Positions 52,812 to 64,000 of a DNA stretch of 64,000 nt are shown piece by piece. Numbering within the stretch: the first letter of the stretch is position 1; every line of letters starts with the position of its first letter. This stretch comes from Helicobacteraceae bacterium (GTDB lineage Bacteria > Campylobacterota > Campylobacteria > Campylobacterales > Sulfurimonadaceae), in NCBI GenBank assembly GCA_027038835.1, contig JALWGC010000003.1, forward strand, positions 106,549 to 170,548. Reading direction: 5' to 3'. A program made the translations under genes and the position numbers. Under the pieces are notes generated by a model. The model was not told where the DNA came from, did not search any database, and saw only the letters and a program-made list of their open reading frames with translations.

Positions 52812-55800
52812 TTTTCAATACATTGCATGTATCGGTTGAACCTTCGACAGATATTTTCTGTTTTATTATAGAACGAAATTTCAATACATCACATGTATCG
52901 GTTGAACAGTGTTATACGCCTGCATACGCAGTAAAACCAATACATTTCAATACATCACATGTATCGGTTGAACTTTGTCTTTTGAAAAATTCTTAACTAT
53001 GCTTCGGTCATTTCAATACATCACATGTATCGGTTGAACGGGCAACGCATTACCTCTATATCCCGATAATTATCAATTTCAATACATCACATGTATCGGT
53101 TGAACGGGATATGGAAATACTTATCAAAGGACTGCTTATGAAATTTCAATACATCACATGTATCGGTTGAACATCACGAAAAAGGCTTTGACATTATTTG
53201 TATGTTATTTCAATACATCACATGTATCGGTTGAACGGTCGCCAATGGCACATAGTAAAAATATGGGTATCTATTTCAATACATCACATGTATCGGTTGA
53301 ACTAACTCTTCCATCAATATGCCCTGCAAAATCATAAAATTTCAATACATCACATGTATCGGTTGAACAAGTTTGTTTCGCTTTGTCGCATCGTAGTGTT
53401 TGTAATTTCAATACATCACATGTATCGGTTGAACTTTGTTACCCTTTGTGTGTATAATTTTCGTGTGTGATTTCAATACATCACATGTATCGGTTGAACA
53501 AACGCATCTATTGCCCTCCGGTCTCCTAAATGCTAATTTCAATACATCACATGTATCGGTTGAACTTGAGTGTGCCAACGAGTGGGGATATAAGAACGCT
53601 ATTTCAATACATCACATGTATCGGTTGAACTTTGCGTTCGGCTGCTTCAAAGGTTGTTTCCGCTTATTTCAATACATCACATGTATCGGTTGAACATTAT
53701 CGGGCAAAATACTTTACATTGTGTCGAACCATTTCAATACATCACATGTATCGGTTGAACAGAAAAAATTAATAAATCTATAAAGGATAATAAAATATTT
53801 CAATACATCACATGTATCGGTTGAACTTAAAAACCCTCTTGCCGTTGGAGGAAAATTAACAATTTCAATACATCACATGTATCGGTTGAACTTTGGGTTA
53901 TACTATGTCACAAATTCATACTATTCTATTTCAATACATCACATGTATCGGTTGAACTCATAAGTTTTTGTATCTCTTGGATAGATACTCCCTATTTCAA
54001 TACATCACATGTATCGGTTGAACACCGTCGTTGAGCTTGTGTGAGTACTCTTTTAAAGGAATTTCAATACATCACATGTATCGGTTGAACAGTAAATCTT
54101 ATAGCTAACCTTACTGGCTTAACAGTATTTCAATACATCACATGTATCGGTTGAACAATTCCGTTTTTAAAAAAAAGAGACGATATTCATATTTCAATAC
54201 ATCACATGTATCGGTTGAACGTGTGCACGAACCTCAAGCGTTCCAAGACCTTGGATCTATTTCAATACATCACATGTATCGGTTGAACAATTCCGTTTTT
54301 AAAAAAAAGAGACGATATTCATATTTCAATACATCACATGTATCGGTTGAACTTGCATGTCCCTCTCTGCTTCTTTGAAAACAAACTTATTTCAATACAT
54401 CACATGTATCGGTTGAACTTTGCGTAAAATGGGTTACATAGACTCATGATAATATTTCAATACATCACATGTATCGGTTGAACCAGGGAGGGCAAACGCT
54501 GTAATTTTCCTTTATCATGATTTCAATACATCACATGTATCGGTTGAACAAGTTGTAAGAGCTGCTCAAGCAGCCTGACTTCGAATTTCAATACATCACA
54601 TGTATCGGTTGAACCGCTGGGCGCGTACGCTTTGCGCTTCTCTTGCGAGATTTCAATACATCACATGTATCGGTTGAACCTCTTTGACCGATTCTCCATG
54701 CCCTCTTTGCTGCTATTTCAATACATCACATGTATCGGTTGAACAAAGGAATCTCGCCATCAAATTCATTACATTGGGATATTTCAATACATCACATGTA
54801 TCGGTTGAACAGGCGAAGTATCCGAAAGTGAAGCGTTTTCTCGATGATTTCAATACATCACATGTATCGGTTGAACCTTCCTTGTTGCCATTTGAAGCCG
54901 TTTTCTTCCAATTTCAATACATCACATGTATCGGTTGAACAAGCTGTCTAATGGAATCGTATAGTTGGTTATTTGATTTCAATACATCACATGTATCGGT
55001 TGAACTGTTTGGGGGGTGTGTAGCGTAGTGCCCCCCCGAAATTTCAATACATCACATGTATCGGTTGAACACAAGCAAAGAGATCCTTTTTAGTGGTGGA
55101 AATAAATTTCAATACATCACATGTATCGGTTGAACATGGCGAATCTGTTTTGATAGCTGGATTAAAATCATTTCAATACATCACATGTATCGGTTGAACA
55201 GAGATTTAAACACTACAGCCGGTGCTGCAATCATATTTCAATACATCACATGTATCGGTTGAACTTAACGCTAACGTTATCAATAAAATCCCTTATATAT
55301 TTCAATACATCACATGTATCGGTTGAACAATTTGGAACTCTTAATAAAAATATCAAAACACTATTTCAATACATCACATGTATCGGTTGAACGTAGGGGG
55401 TGGGGCTTACATGTAAAAGAGTGGACAATTTCAATACATCACATGTATCGGTTGAACCATGTTATATTCTCGGTGGTATGCTTGGCTCATACTATTTCAA
55501 TACATCACATGTATCGGTTGAACCGCACCGCGAAGCGTCCCGCGCCGTAGATGACGAAATTTCAATACATCACATGTATCGGTTGAACACTGCATGTCTC
55601 TCTCTGCTTCTTTAAAAACAAACTTATTTCAATACATCACATGTATCGGTTGAACCTATCCCGTATCGGTCGTAGTATTTTGGAGGTCAATTTCAATACA
55701 TCACATGTATCGGTTGAACAATTCTTCTTTTGTAGTTCCTCTTGATTCTATGAAATTTCAATACATCACATGTATCGGTTGAACTCTTCATATTTCTCTT

Positions 55801-56628
55801 TTTCTTCCTGATTATATTGTATTTCAATACATCACATGTATCGGTTGAACCCTGTGCGTATTTTTCCGCCGAAAAAGTGTATTTTAATTTCAATACATCA
55901 CATGTATCGGTTGAACTGGATAAGCATTTGCGACCGACGCTTGATCTGTAATTTCAATACATCACATGTATCGGTTGAACTTTTTGCTTTCTAAAAACTT
56001 TTCTGCTTCCTCTTTTATTTCAATACATCACATGTATCGGTTGAACTTTGCGGATGTTTTATGCTCTTTTGAGCTTGTATATTTCAATACATCACATGTA
56101 TCGGTTGAACAAATCACTGTGTTAATCAATATGGAATATGCGAGATTTCAATACATCACATGTATCAGTTGAACTTCTATTCTTTTAGATAAAAACACTC
56201 CTCTTTGCATATTTCAATACATCACATGTATCGGTTGAACAAGCACGAGTTGAAATATTCTACTTATTATAAGTAATTTCAATACATCACATGTATCGGT
56301 TGAACCAATGCCCGTTTTGGTTCTTGAGAAAAATCCGCTATTTCAATACATCACATGTATCGGTTGAACCTCATAGGAGCTCCTATACTCGATGGAGTAT
56401 TTTATTTCAATACATCACATGTATCGGTTGAACCTGTATCTAACTCTTTTAATGAAACATCTGTATCATTTCAATACATCACATGTATCGGTTGAACAAC
56501 TCATGCGACCAACCTTTCAGCCTCTATTTTAGCATTTCAATACATCACATGTATCGGTTGAACGCTTGGCGATGTGTATCTTGTCCGTTATCGTGTCTAT
56601 TTCAATACATCACATGTATCGGTTGAAC
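52812..56628 (-). CRISPR. Type I-B CRISPR array: 59 repeats, 58 spacers
   Basis: Thirty-base repeats, spacers mostly 34-38 bases (unit about 64-67). On the transcribed minus strand each repeat begins GTTCAACCGATACATG and ends ATGTATTGAAAT; the ATTGAAA(N) 3' end is the usual type I-B crRNA 5' handle. ATACAT and ATGTAT within the repeat form a small hairpin. Repeats are invariant except the one at 52812-52841 (two to four changes, marking the old leader-distal end) and one at 56145-56174 (single G to A). The leader and cas operon lie on the right. One spacer occurs twice (54157-54190 and 54289-54322). Confidence 0.99.
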
Positions 56629-56803
56629 TAAAGTATTTACAAATATTTTAGCAAATGGTAGCTAAAACCATCCCTTATTTCTGGGATATTTTGAAGATTT
56701 TTCCAATCAAAATCATAATTTGACAATGAATTGTGAAAGAGCTTTTGTAGTTCCTATTTTAGCGTCGTTTTGGTAAATTTGCAAAAAAATCGATTGGAAA
56801 AAA
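56629..56803 (-). promoter_or_regulatory. CRISPR leader
   Basis: 175 AT-rich bases between the youngest repeat and the cas2 stop. On the minus strand a -10 box CGCTAAAATAG (56754-56764) is positioned to transcribe the array. Inverted 13/14-base arms GATTTTTCCAATC (56696-56708) and GATTGGAAAAAATC (56792-56805) flank the promoter. Confidence 0.7.
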
Positions 56804-58373
<1,570 letters not shown>

Positions 58374-58377
<4 letters not shown>

Positions 58378-59345
58378 TGTATCAAGTTCATTATAAGTTT
58401 TACTATCAGCTCTTTTTCATCGGCTTTCGATGAAGCTATCAAAAGAGCTAATGAAACAAGGGCATTGGCATTTATCTTAAGTTCGCCGTCACCATCATAA
58501 AGATAATCATTTTTCGATAAAAACAAGATAAACATAAATGCTCCGATCCTTTTGTTGCCGTCTGTGAAGGGATGGTCTTTGACTATGTAGTAAAACAGGT
58601 TTGCGGCTTTTTCTTCAACACTTGGCAACAACTCTTCGCCTCCAAAAGTTTGATAAATGTTTCTTAAAATCCCTTCAAACGAGTTTTCTCTCTCGATCCC
58701 AAAAAGATTTGTCGCTTCTTTTTTCTCTATCATATCTTGTTTCAGCTTTGCTATCTCTTTTTTCGCTTCATCATAATCCAAAACAAATATCGTAGTTCCT
58801 CCTTGCGGAGTTTCCAATCTGTTTTCATCGAACTGATTTAACAATATCCAGCTTTTAGCGTATTTTGTAATGATATCCAAAAAGCCTTTAGCTTCGATTT
58901 CGTCTAAATTTTGATTTTTTATAATTTTTTGTAAAAACTCTATCTCTTTTTGAAATTCACTGAAATTCTCTTTTAATTTTTTTTGATTGAGTGCGTATCC
59001 TTTTAAGATATACTCTTTCAAAATTTTCGTTGCCCATTGTCTAAATCTGGTTGCTTTTTTGCTGTTTACTCTATAACCAACTGATATAATAACATCTAAA
59101 TTGTAGTATTCTACTTCTCTTACAACTTCCCTTGAGCCCTCTTTTTGAACTGTTGCATTTTTTGCAACAGTTGCTTTTTTATCAAGTTCTCCACTTTTAA
59201 AAATATTGTTTAAATGCCTCGATATTACCGACTTGTCTCTCTCAAAAAGTTCACACATCTGTTTTTGTGTTATCCAAATCGTCTCGTCTTCGATTTTTGC
59301 CTTGACTTCTATCTCACCATCTATAAACTTTACTATTTCATTCAT
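58374..59345 (-). CDS. RhuM-Fic fusion protein inside the cas operon
   Basis: A 323-residue protein with an N-terminal RhuM/virulence domain (about residues 1-115: WITQKQMCELFERDKSVISR, RVNSKKATRFRQWATKIL) and a C-terminal Fic/DOC domain with the complete AMP-transferase motif H258PFTDGNKR266 followed by IGAFMFILFLS. Fic enzymes modify target proteins by AMPylation or phosphorylation and often act as toxins. It begins eight bases after cas4 and its TGA overlaps the cas1 ATG, so it is built into the operon. No obvious antitoxin gene is adjacent. It could be a companion effector that halts growth or an accidental passenger. Confidence 0.9.
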
Positions 59346-59353
59346 ATCTCACC

Positions 59354-59845
59354 TCATATAAAACAGTACTCAAAATACGCACACTTTCTACACTTGCTCT
59401 CATACTTTGGTTCCGGCGGTTTTGGCAGCGAAATAAGCTCTTTTATATCAGCTAAAATCTCTTGCAACTTCCCCTCACTCTCCTCATCCAAAACCACCTC
59501 AAATCGCTTTTTGTTTTGCCTGTTTTTCTCAAAAACTTCAAGCCGTCCTTTTTTCTCTATCCCCTTTTGCTTTAAGATATACAGATAATAAAGCAACTGC
59601 AACTTAGCCGACTCCAAGTCGCTATCGCTTTTTTTCACTTCCACGACATAATCTTTTGTGATTTTATCAAGCTTGATATTTTCAAATGCAACTTCACTCA
59701 CTCTATCTTCGCTGATTTCGTGTAAAGCCTTGCCGATTCGCACCTCTTCACTGTTGTCTTCAAGGTTGATGCGGTTGGCGTGGAGCCAGCACTGTGTTTT
59801 GCAGTGGATGTAGTAGTTTATGAGGGTGCCGGTTATGTTAAACAT
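59354..59845 (-). CDS. cas4: CRISPR-associated exonuclease Cas4
   Basis: A 163-residue PD-(D/E)XK nuclease that trims prespacers and selects PAMs. The N-terminal cysteine CKTQCWLHANRI, the nuclease core YVVEVKKSDSDLESAKLQLLY (residues about 66-86) and the C-terminal cysteine cluster CRKCAYFEYC for an iron-sulfur cluster are all present. Lies between cas3 and the RhuM-Fic gene. Confidence 0.92.
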   Translation of the reverse strand: MFNITGTLINYYIHCKTQCWLHANRINLEDNSEEVRIGKALHEISEDRVSEVAFENIKLDKITKDYVVEVKKSDSDLESAKLQLLYYLYILKQKGIEKKGRLEVFEKNRQNKKRFEVVLDEESEGKLQEILADIKELISLPKPPEPKYESKCRKCAYFEYCFI

Positions 59846-59860
59846 TTACAATATCCATAT

Positions 59861-62038
59861 TTAAAGATAACCATTTCTATCATCTATATTTTCAACTTCA
59901 TCGTTAGTCAAACCAATTTCAGAGCTATACTTTAAAGCAATTATTGGAAAAATTCTTTTATAGCCTTCAAATTCAAAAAAAGTTATCTTGTCTTTATTTG
60001 CCATGTATCTCTTTTTGCTAATAGAAACAAACAGTTTTTCAGCCTCTAAATACTCTTTATTTTCTATAAATTCTATAAACTCATCTTTTAACTCAATAGG
60101 TAAAACTTCAATACCATCAAATTGAGAAAAAAATTCTTCTTCACTCTCTTCGTAAACATTAAAAGGGTATAAATTATTTAAATACTCTCTAAACTGTTCT
60201 CTTAAATTATCATCATTTAACTCGAATGGTTCATATATTCTATCCAATAAACTTTGCACAATATCTTCATTGATAACAGTATCCTCAATACCTTTTAACT
60301 CATTTAATGTTTTAATAATCAAATTTTCTTCATAAATTTTTTTATGAGCTTTTTCTGCTACGGTTGTAACAAAACAATTAGGCTCATCATCCTTTTTTAA
60401 CTTTCTATCTTTTCCTCTATAAACTCGTCCAAACCGTTGCAGTAAAGCATCAAGTGGAGCAGGCTCAGTTACTATCAAATCATAATCAATATCCAAACTT
60501 ACCTCAATAGCTTGTGTTCCAACCAATAATTGAGGTTTAGTGTCTGATTGTATCAATTTTTCTTTTTGTGTTCTATCTCTTCCATTAAATCCACTATGTA
60601 GTAGTACTTTACCTAAACACTCTATATTTTTATATATTTCTTGAGCTTTTGCAACAGTATTGCAAACCACCAAAACTGTTTTACCCTTTTCTATTCTTTC
60701 TTGGATAAAATCTTGCTGATCTTCAATAGATGAGTGAAGTAGTTTTACCTTGTGTCTTTGGATGCTATCTATCAACTTCTTATCAGGTCTGATCTCTTGC
60801 TCTATTTTTAAAGTTGTTTTAATATACTCTTGCATAAATGATGGCATAGTTGCAGTCATAATAAAAACTTTTACTTCCAACTTTTCAATAAGCCACTCTA
60901 TAAAAAATAGTATTCGCCTAAAAAGTTCTTTGTCATAAATGTGTATCTCATCAAAAATAAGATATGCCCCAGCTAATTCTGTCAAACCCTTTTCAAACCC
61001 TTTGACCCCAAAAGCCCACTTTAAAATCTGAAAAGGAGTTACCACTTTAAAAGGTTTGATGATTTTTTTGTTAATATCAATCAAATCTTTTAGACTCTGT
61101 CCATCTTTTTTCTCATAATACTCATCTATAAAAAATTTAGCCTTTCCATGCAAAAGTCCAACAAGTTCTTCATCTCCAAAACCATTTTTGCTACTTGATA
61201 CTCTTTTTGTCATAGCATTAATAGATGCTGTAAAAGGTAATACATAAAATGCTCTACCTTGTCTAATATTTAGCTGGGTTTGCAACCATCCTAAGCTACT
61301 CTCTGTTTTGCCTTGTCCTGTTGGTGCTATTAAAAGAGCATTACCCTTTGTGTTCCAAGAGATAATTTGATGATGGTATGGTGCATATTTTGTATTGTGT
61401 AAAAAATTAAAATTATTCTCTTTTATAATAGGGATATTTTTAATACCTGCTGAAGCATTATGGTCGCAGATAGATAAAGAAGCCGATAGAAATATATTTT
61501 GGAACTTTTCAAGTTCAGATATTTTTTTCTTGACTCTTTTTGAAGTCCACTTTTTTATAATTTTATCTAATTCTAATTCATATAATTTGAAACTTTCTAT
61601 TTCAATATTATGTTTTAATAAAAACTCTCTTATCCAATCAAAATCTAATGTATCAAACTCTTTAGATATCCATCTATCTTGATTGTATTTTTCATTATTT
61701 TTATATTCATTTAAAAGTTCTTTAAGTTTTTGAAAATTTTTATGATGTGCTAAAACAGCACTGATTATAAACTCTTTATCGGTAAAATTTTGAACAACAA
61801 TAGCACTTAATACTTCATGACGAAATCTGTATTTCTTCCCATTTTTCATAAGTTCTTGAAAACCTTCGGTGGCTTTTCCCATATCATGAAATAAAATCGA
61901 AATTTTGAGATAATTCCAAAATTCCTCATCTTTAAAAAGTTTTTCTAATATAGGAAAAGCTACTTCAAAAGTCTTTGAAATATCTACTAAATCTTGGGTA
62001 TGCTTGTCTAAACTAATCCCATCAGATTTTGCTAACAT
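59861..62038 (-). CDS. cas3: CRISPR-associated nuclease-helicase Cas3
   Basis: A 725-residue HD nuclease/SF2 helicase recruited by Cascade to degrade target DNA. HD motif LFHDMGKA (H51-D52) with further ligands at RHEVLSAI and LAHHKNF; Walker A APTGQGKTESS (about residue 237), DEIH box LIFDEIHIYD (about 365), TATMPSFM, and the C-terminal helicase motif VGTQAIEVSLDID and QRFGRVYRG. Overlaps cas5 by seven bases. Confidence 0.95.
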   Translation of the reverse strand: MLAKSDGISLDKHTQDLVDISKTFEVAFPILEKLFKDEEFWNYLKISILFHDMGKATEGFQELMKNGKKYRFRHEVLSAIVVQNFTDKEFIISAVLAHHKNFQKLKELLNEYKNNEKYNQDRWISKEFDTLDFDWIREFLLKHNIEIESFKLYELELDKIIKKWTSKRVKKKISELEKFQNIFLSASLSICDHNASAGIKNIPIIKENNFNFLHNTKYAPYHHQIISWNTKGNALLIAPTGQGKTESSLGWLQTQLNIRQGRAFYVLPFTASINAMTKRVSSSKNGFGDEELVGLLHGKAKFFIDEYYEKKDGQSLKDLIDINKKIIKPFKVVTPFQILKWAFGVKGFEKGLTELAGAYLIFDEIHIYDKELFRRILFFIEWLIEKLEVKVFIMTATMPSFMQEYIKTTLKIEQEIRPDKKLIDSIQRHKVKLLHSSIEDQQDFIQERIEKGKTVLVVCNTVAKAQEIYKNIECLGKVLLHSGFNGRDRTQKEKLIQSDTKPQLLVGTQAIEVSLDIDYDLIVTEPAPLDALLQRFGRVYRGKDRKLKKDDEPNCFVTTVAEKAHKKIYEENLIIKTLNELKGIEDTVINEDIVQSLLDRIYEPFELNDDNLREQFREYLNNLYPFNVYEESEEEFFSQFDGIEVLPIELKDEFIEFIENKEYLEAEKLFVSISKKRYMANKDKITFFEFEGYKRIFPIIALKYSSEIGLTNDEVENIDDRNGYL

Positions 62039-62754
62039 AAACTTCTCATTAAAATAGAACAGTTTAGCTCTTCGTCAAACAATGCCTCTGTATTAATTTC
62101 ATTATAAAATTTTTTAAATTTCCAATTCTTCATATCGAATTGCTCTACTTTATTTCTTGGCTCATTCACAAAACTACCCAATCCATCATTTATTAAAAAC
62201 GGTTGCACATCCTTTGGTTCTCTAACTAAACTGGTATAATCAAAATATTTAGGCATTGCATAAATTTCACCTGCACTTTTAAACTCATTAAACGGAACAA
62301 TTGTGCCATTTAAGACTACTCTATCACTTTTAATCGCTTCTATCTCTTTTACTTCTAAAACTTTTGCAAAATCTCCACTTCTACCTAAAAGTAATTGAAA
62401 AACAGGAGATTTAAAGGCATTGGCTATATCTTCATCTTCAAAATATAGTGTCAAATAGCAATCATAGAGTATCTCTCGTCTAAATGTCGGGTCTTGAACT
62501 ACATTTTTATTATTAACAGAATTATCTTTTTTCTCAAACTTATAAATCGTTTCCAAATCAACATAGGAAGATCGGTATCTAAAAATATAAGAAAATCTAA
62601 AATCAATCAACTTATCATCTCCGGTAGCCGAAGCAACCATTCCTGCAATAGTTGTATAAGGCACGGCTTTTATACTTAATTGATTTGAACTTATAAAATT
62701 TGGATACCTAAAACTTGCTGTTTGAGCTGTAATAAGCACACGATAGAGTTTCAT
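62032..62754 (-). CDS. cas5: CRISPR-associated protein Cas5 (type I-B)
   Basis: A 240-residue RAMP subunit that caps the crRNA 5' handle in Cascade. Typical N-terminal LYRVLITAQTASFRYPNF, the glycine-rich VPYTTIAGMVASATG and SPVFQLLLGRSGDFAKV are visible. The extended C-terminal part is usual for the I-B branch. It overlaps cas3 by seven bases and follows cas7 by one base. Confidence 0.9.
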   Translation of the reverse strand: MKLYRVLITAQTASFRYPNFISSNQLSIKAVPYTTIAGMVASATGDDKLIDFRFSYIFRYRSSYVDLETIYKFEKKDNSVNNKNVVQDPTFRREILYDCYLTLYFEDEDIANAFKSPVFQLLLGRSGDFAKVLEVKEIEAIKSDRVVLNGTIVPFNEFKSAGEIYAMPKYFDYTSLVREPKDVQPFLINDGLGSFVNEPRNKVEQFDMKNWKFKKFYNEINTEALFDEELNCSILMRSLC

Positions 62755-62755
62755 T

Positions 62756-63868
62756 TTAAATTATTACCCTATCTAAAACTTTACTAAAATCGTCAATAGT
62801 TTGATTGATACTTCCTTTATGAATTTTTACTCCCTCTATTTCATCATCTATTAGTGATAAACTCACTTCATCCATAAATCCAGTTGCTTTACCTATATAT
62901 ACATCACTTCTAAAATAATCTTTATTATCAGCAATAGCTTCTTTTAATGCTTCTATAGATAAAGTAGCTCTCCCATCCTCTTCTACTGCGATATTATCAA
63001 AAATATTATTACCGCCTTTTAGAACTGCTAAAATGATAAAATCAGGTTTGACACTATTATAGTTTGTAGTTAATCTTGCTCCACCACTAATTTTTTTAAG
63101 TGCCAAAATTGTATCTTTTGCTCTTTGTCTTCTGATACTATTTTCTAACCTTGCCCTTTTTATGTTGGGATTTATCAAATCATCTACTTCACTACCATTT
63201 TCTAAAACTTTATCATAAGTTATATCTGTAACATTTTTATAGCCCGAGCGATTTACTTTAGTAAATGTTCCTACTTGGTCTAAATCTAATGAAAACATAC
63301 CCTTTAATACAGTAGAATAAAATTGTTTCTCATAAGGAACAGCATCTCCATCTTGTCTTGCCATTGATGAAAATTCATTAAGTGTTTTTTTATCAATCGA
63401 AGTAACTGAAGTTAAAATAGAATTTTTTAGCGGACTCACTCTTGTAACTGTAACATCAACTTTTTTAGGATTTCCTTTTTTATCTTTTACAATATTACCA
63501 TTTTCATCTTTTTGTTCTTCTTTACTTGCTTTCATATATCCAAAAATATCATCATCAGCATATTTTATAGGATTTGCTTCGGTAAAAGCTACTTTTTTAT
63601 CCCTTATTATTGGGCTTAATTTCCAACCATTTAAACCTAAAGTTTCTCGCCACCAATATCTCCAAGCTTGACCAGATACAACTGCATACATTCGTCCATT
63701 TTTAAAAACTTTTTTTACCGCACTTGTATTTTCCATACCTTGAGTATTAGTAGCATCACTACCCCAATTATTCAGACTTGCACCATCTACATCTATTAAA
63801 ACAGCTCCATGTATAAAATAGTTTTTTACAGTATCCTTTTGAACTTTATCTGTAAAATTACTCATCAT
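62756..63868 (-). CDS. cas7: CRISPR-associated protein Cas7 (Cst2/DevR type)
   Basis: A 370-residue backbone subunit of Cascade. The N-terminal HGAVLIDVDGASLNNWGSD is the DevR/Cst2 signature; YAVVSGQAWRYWWRETLG and GGARLTTNYNSVKPDFI follow. The Cst2 type places the system in the I-B (Tneap-like) branch. GAGGAG lies upstream of two adjacent ATGs; the second (63865) is better spaced. cas8 and cas6 are expected upstream beyond the window. Confidence 0.92.
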   Translation of the reverse strand: MMSNFTDKVQKDTVKNYFIHGAVLIDVDGASLNNWGSDATNTQGMENTSAVKKVFKNGRMYAVVSGQAWRYWWRETLGLNGWKLSPIIRDKKVAFTEANPIKYADDDIFGYMKASKEEQKDENGNIVKDKKGNPKKVDVTVTRVSPLKNSILTSVTSIDKKTLNEFSSMARQDGDAVPYEKQFYSTVLKGMFSLDLDQVGTFTKVNRSGYKNVTDITYDKVLENGSEVDDLINPNIKRARLENSIRRQRAKDTILALKKISGGARLTTNYNSVKPDFIILAVLKGGNNIFDNIAVEEDGRATLSIEALKEAIADNKDYFRSDVYIGKATGFMDEVSLSLIDDEIEGVKIHKGSINQTIDDFSKVLDRVII

Positions 63869-64000
63869 CGTCTCCTCGTATAATAAATTTAATCAAACCT
63901 ACATCCCAAAAGAGTAGCAGTTTGATAAATTTTTAGTTTCTTCGGTAAAGTTTTACCTGTTTACCAAGAACTAAAACAACTTACAGTTAAAGAGTTGAAT
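63869..64000 (-). other. Upstream flank of cas7 at window edge
   Basis: The 132 bases before cas7 contain a Shine-Dalgarno CGAGGAGAC and AT-rich sequence. All three minus-strand frames have stops within it, so the expected cas8 end is either in the first bases (near 63990) or off the window. Nothing else is assignable. Confidence 0.5.

Noticed and set aside
53436..56172. Open frames through the CRISPR array repeating FNTSHVSVE or ISIHHMYRLN
   Set aside because: They are translations of the repeat, keep no coding character in spacers and disappear with spacer length changes.
63869..64000. End of cas8 immediately upstream of cas7
   Set aside because: Stops occur in every minus-strand frame and the short segments left do not show a recognisable Cas8 C-terminus; adjacent sequence is needed.

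Overview
The window looks like a chromosomal segment of a Campylobacterota (epsilonproteobacterial) bacterium. Gene order matches Campylobacter jejuni blocks from memory: rpmE, rsmI, rlmB, two envelope proteins, aminotransferase and hom correspond to Cj0155c-Cj0149c; cheZ, U32 protein, purE, a coiled-coil protein and glyQ correspond to Cj0700-Cj0704; the SPFH protein and ilvE correspond to Cj0268c-Cj0269c; and there is a pst locus. Many starts are preceded by TAAAAT/TATAAT -10 boxes with no clear -35, as is usual in this phylum. Complete leucine, lysine, histidine and glutamine biosynthesis enzymes plus a Mo-dependent formate-dehydrogenase-like enzyme suggest a self-sufficient, probably free-living relative; genus cannot be fixed from the sequence.

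Layout. 1-6.0 kb: ribosome and rRNA methylation genes, then amino-acid genes on the plus strand. 6.0-9.7 kb: an AT-richer insert with a 1061-residue secreted protein carrying perfect 81-bp repeats and a small lipoprotein. 9.7-13 kb: two small membrane proteins, a formate-dehydrogenase-like protein and YraN. 13-28 kb: mostly minus-strand metabolic and redox genes (aldehyde dehydrogenase, hisIE, SPFH protein, ilvE, YfdX-like, glnA, leuA, dapB, trxB, trxA), then a decayed response regulator. 28-32 kb: cheZ to a DUF89 protein. 32-36.5 kb: two tandem M6-type metalloproteases and a separate small protein resembling their propeptide. 36.5-45.8 kb: glyQ, recD2, a DnaJ-domain protein, an orphan ABC ATPase, dUTPase, several very small genes, a laccase-domain protein and a large secreted protein. 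45.9-52.8 kb: a phosphate-starvation regulon (pstS, porin, pstCAB, phoU) with three promoters that share 11-bp-phased TGTAA direct repeats.

52.8-64 kb: a type I-B CRISPR-Cas locus. Fifty-nine repeats lie downstream of a minus-strand operon reading (cas8 beyond the window)-cas7-cas5-cas3-cas4-RhuM/Fic-cas1-cas2. A RhuM-Fic fusion gene sits inside the operon, coupled to cas1 by an ATGA overlap. cas1 is split by a 266-bp MITE-like element with 30-bp terminal inverted repeats and a 7-bp target duplication, so spacer acquisition should be disabled although the array is large and almost invariant. Two spacers encode the same 12-residue peptide with only synonymous differences, and one spacer occurs twice.
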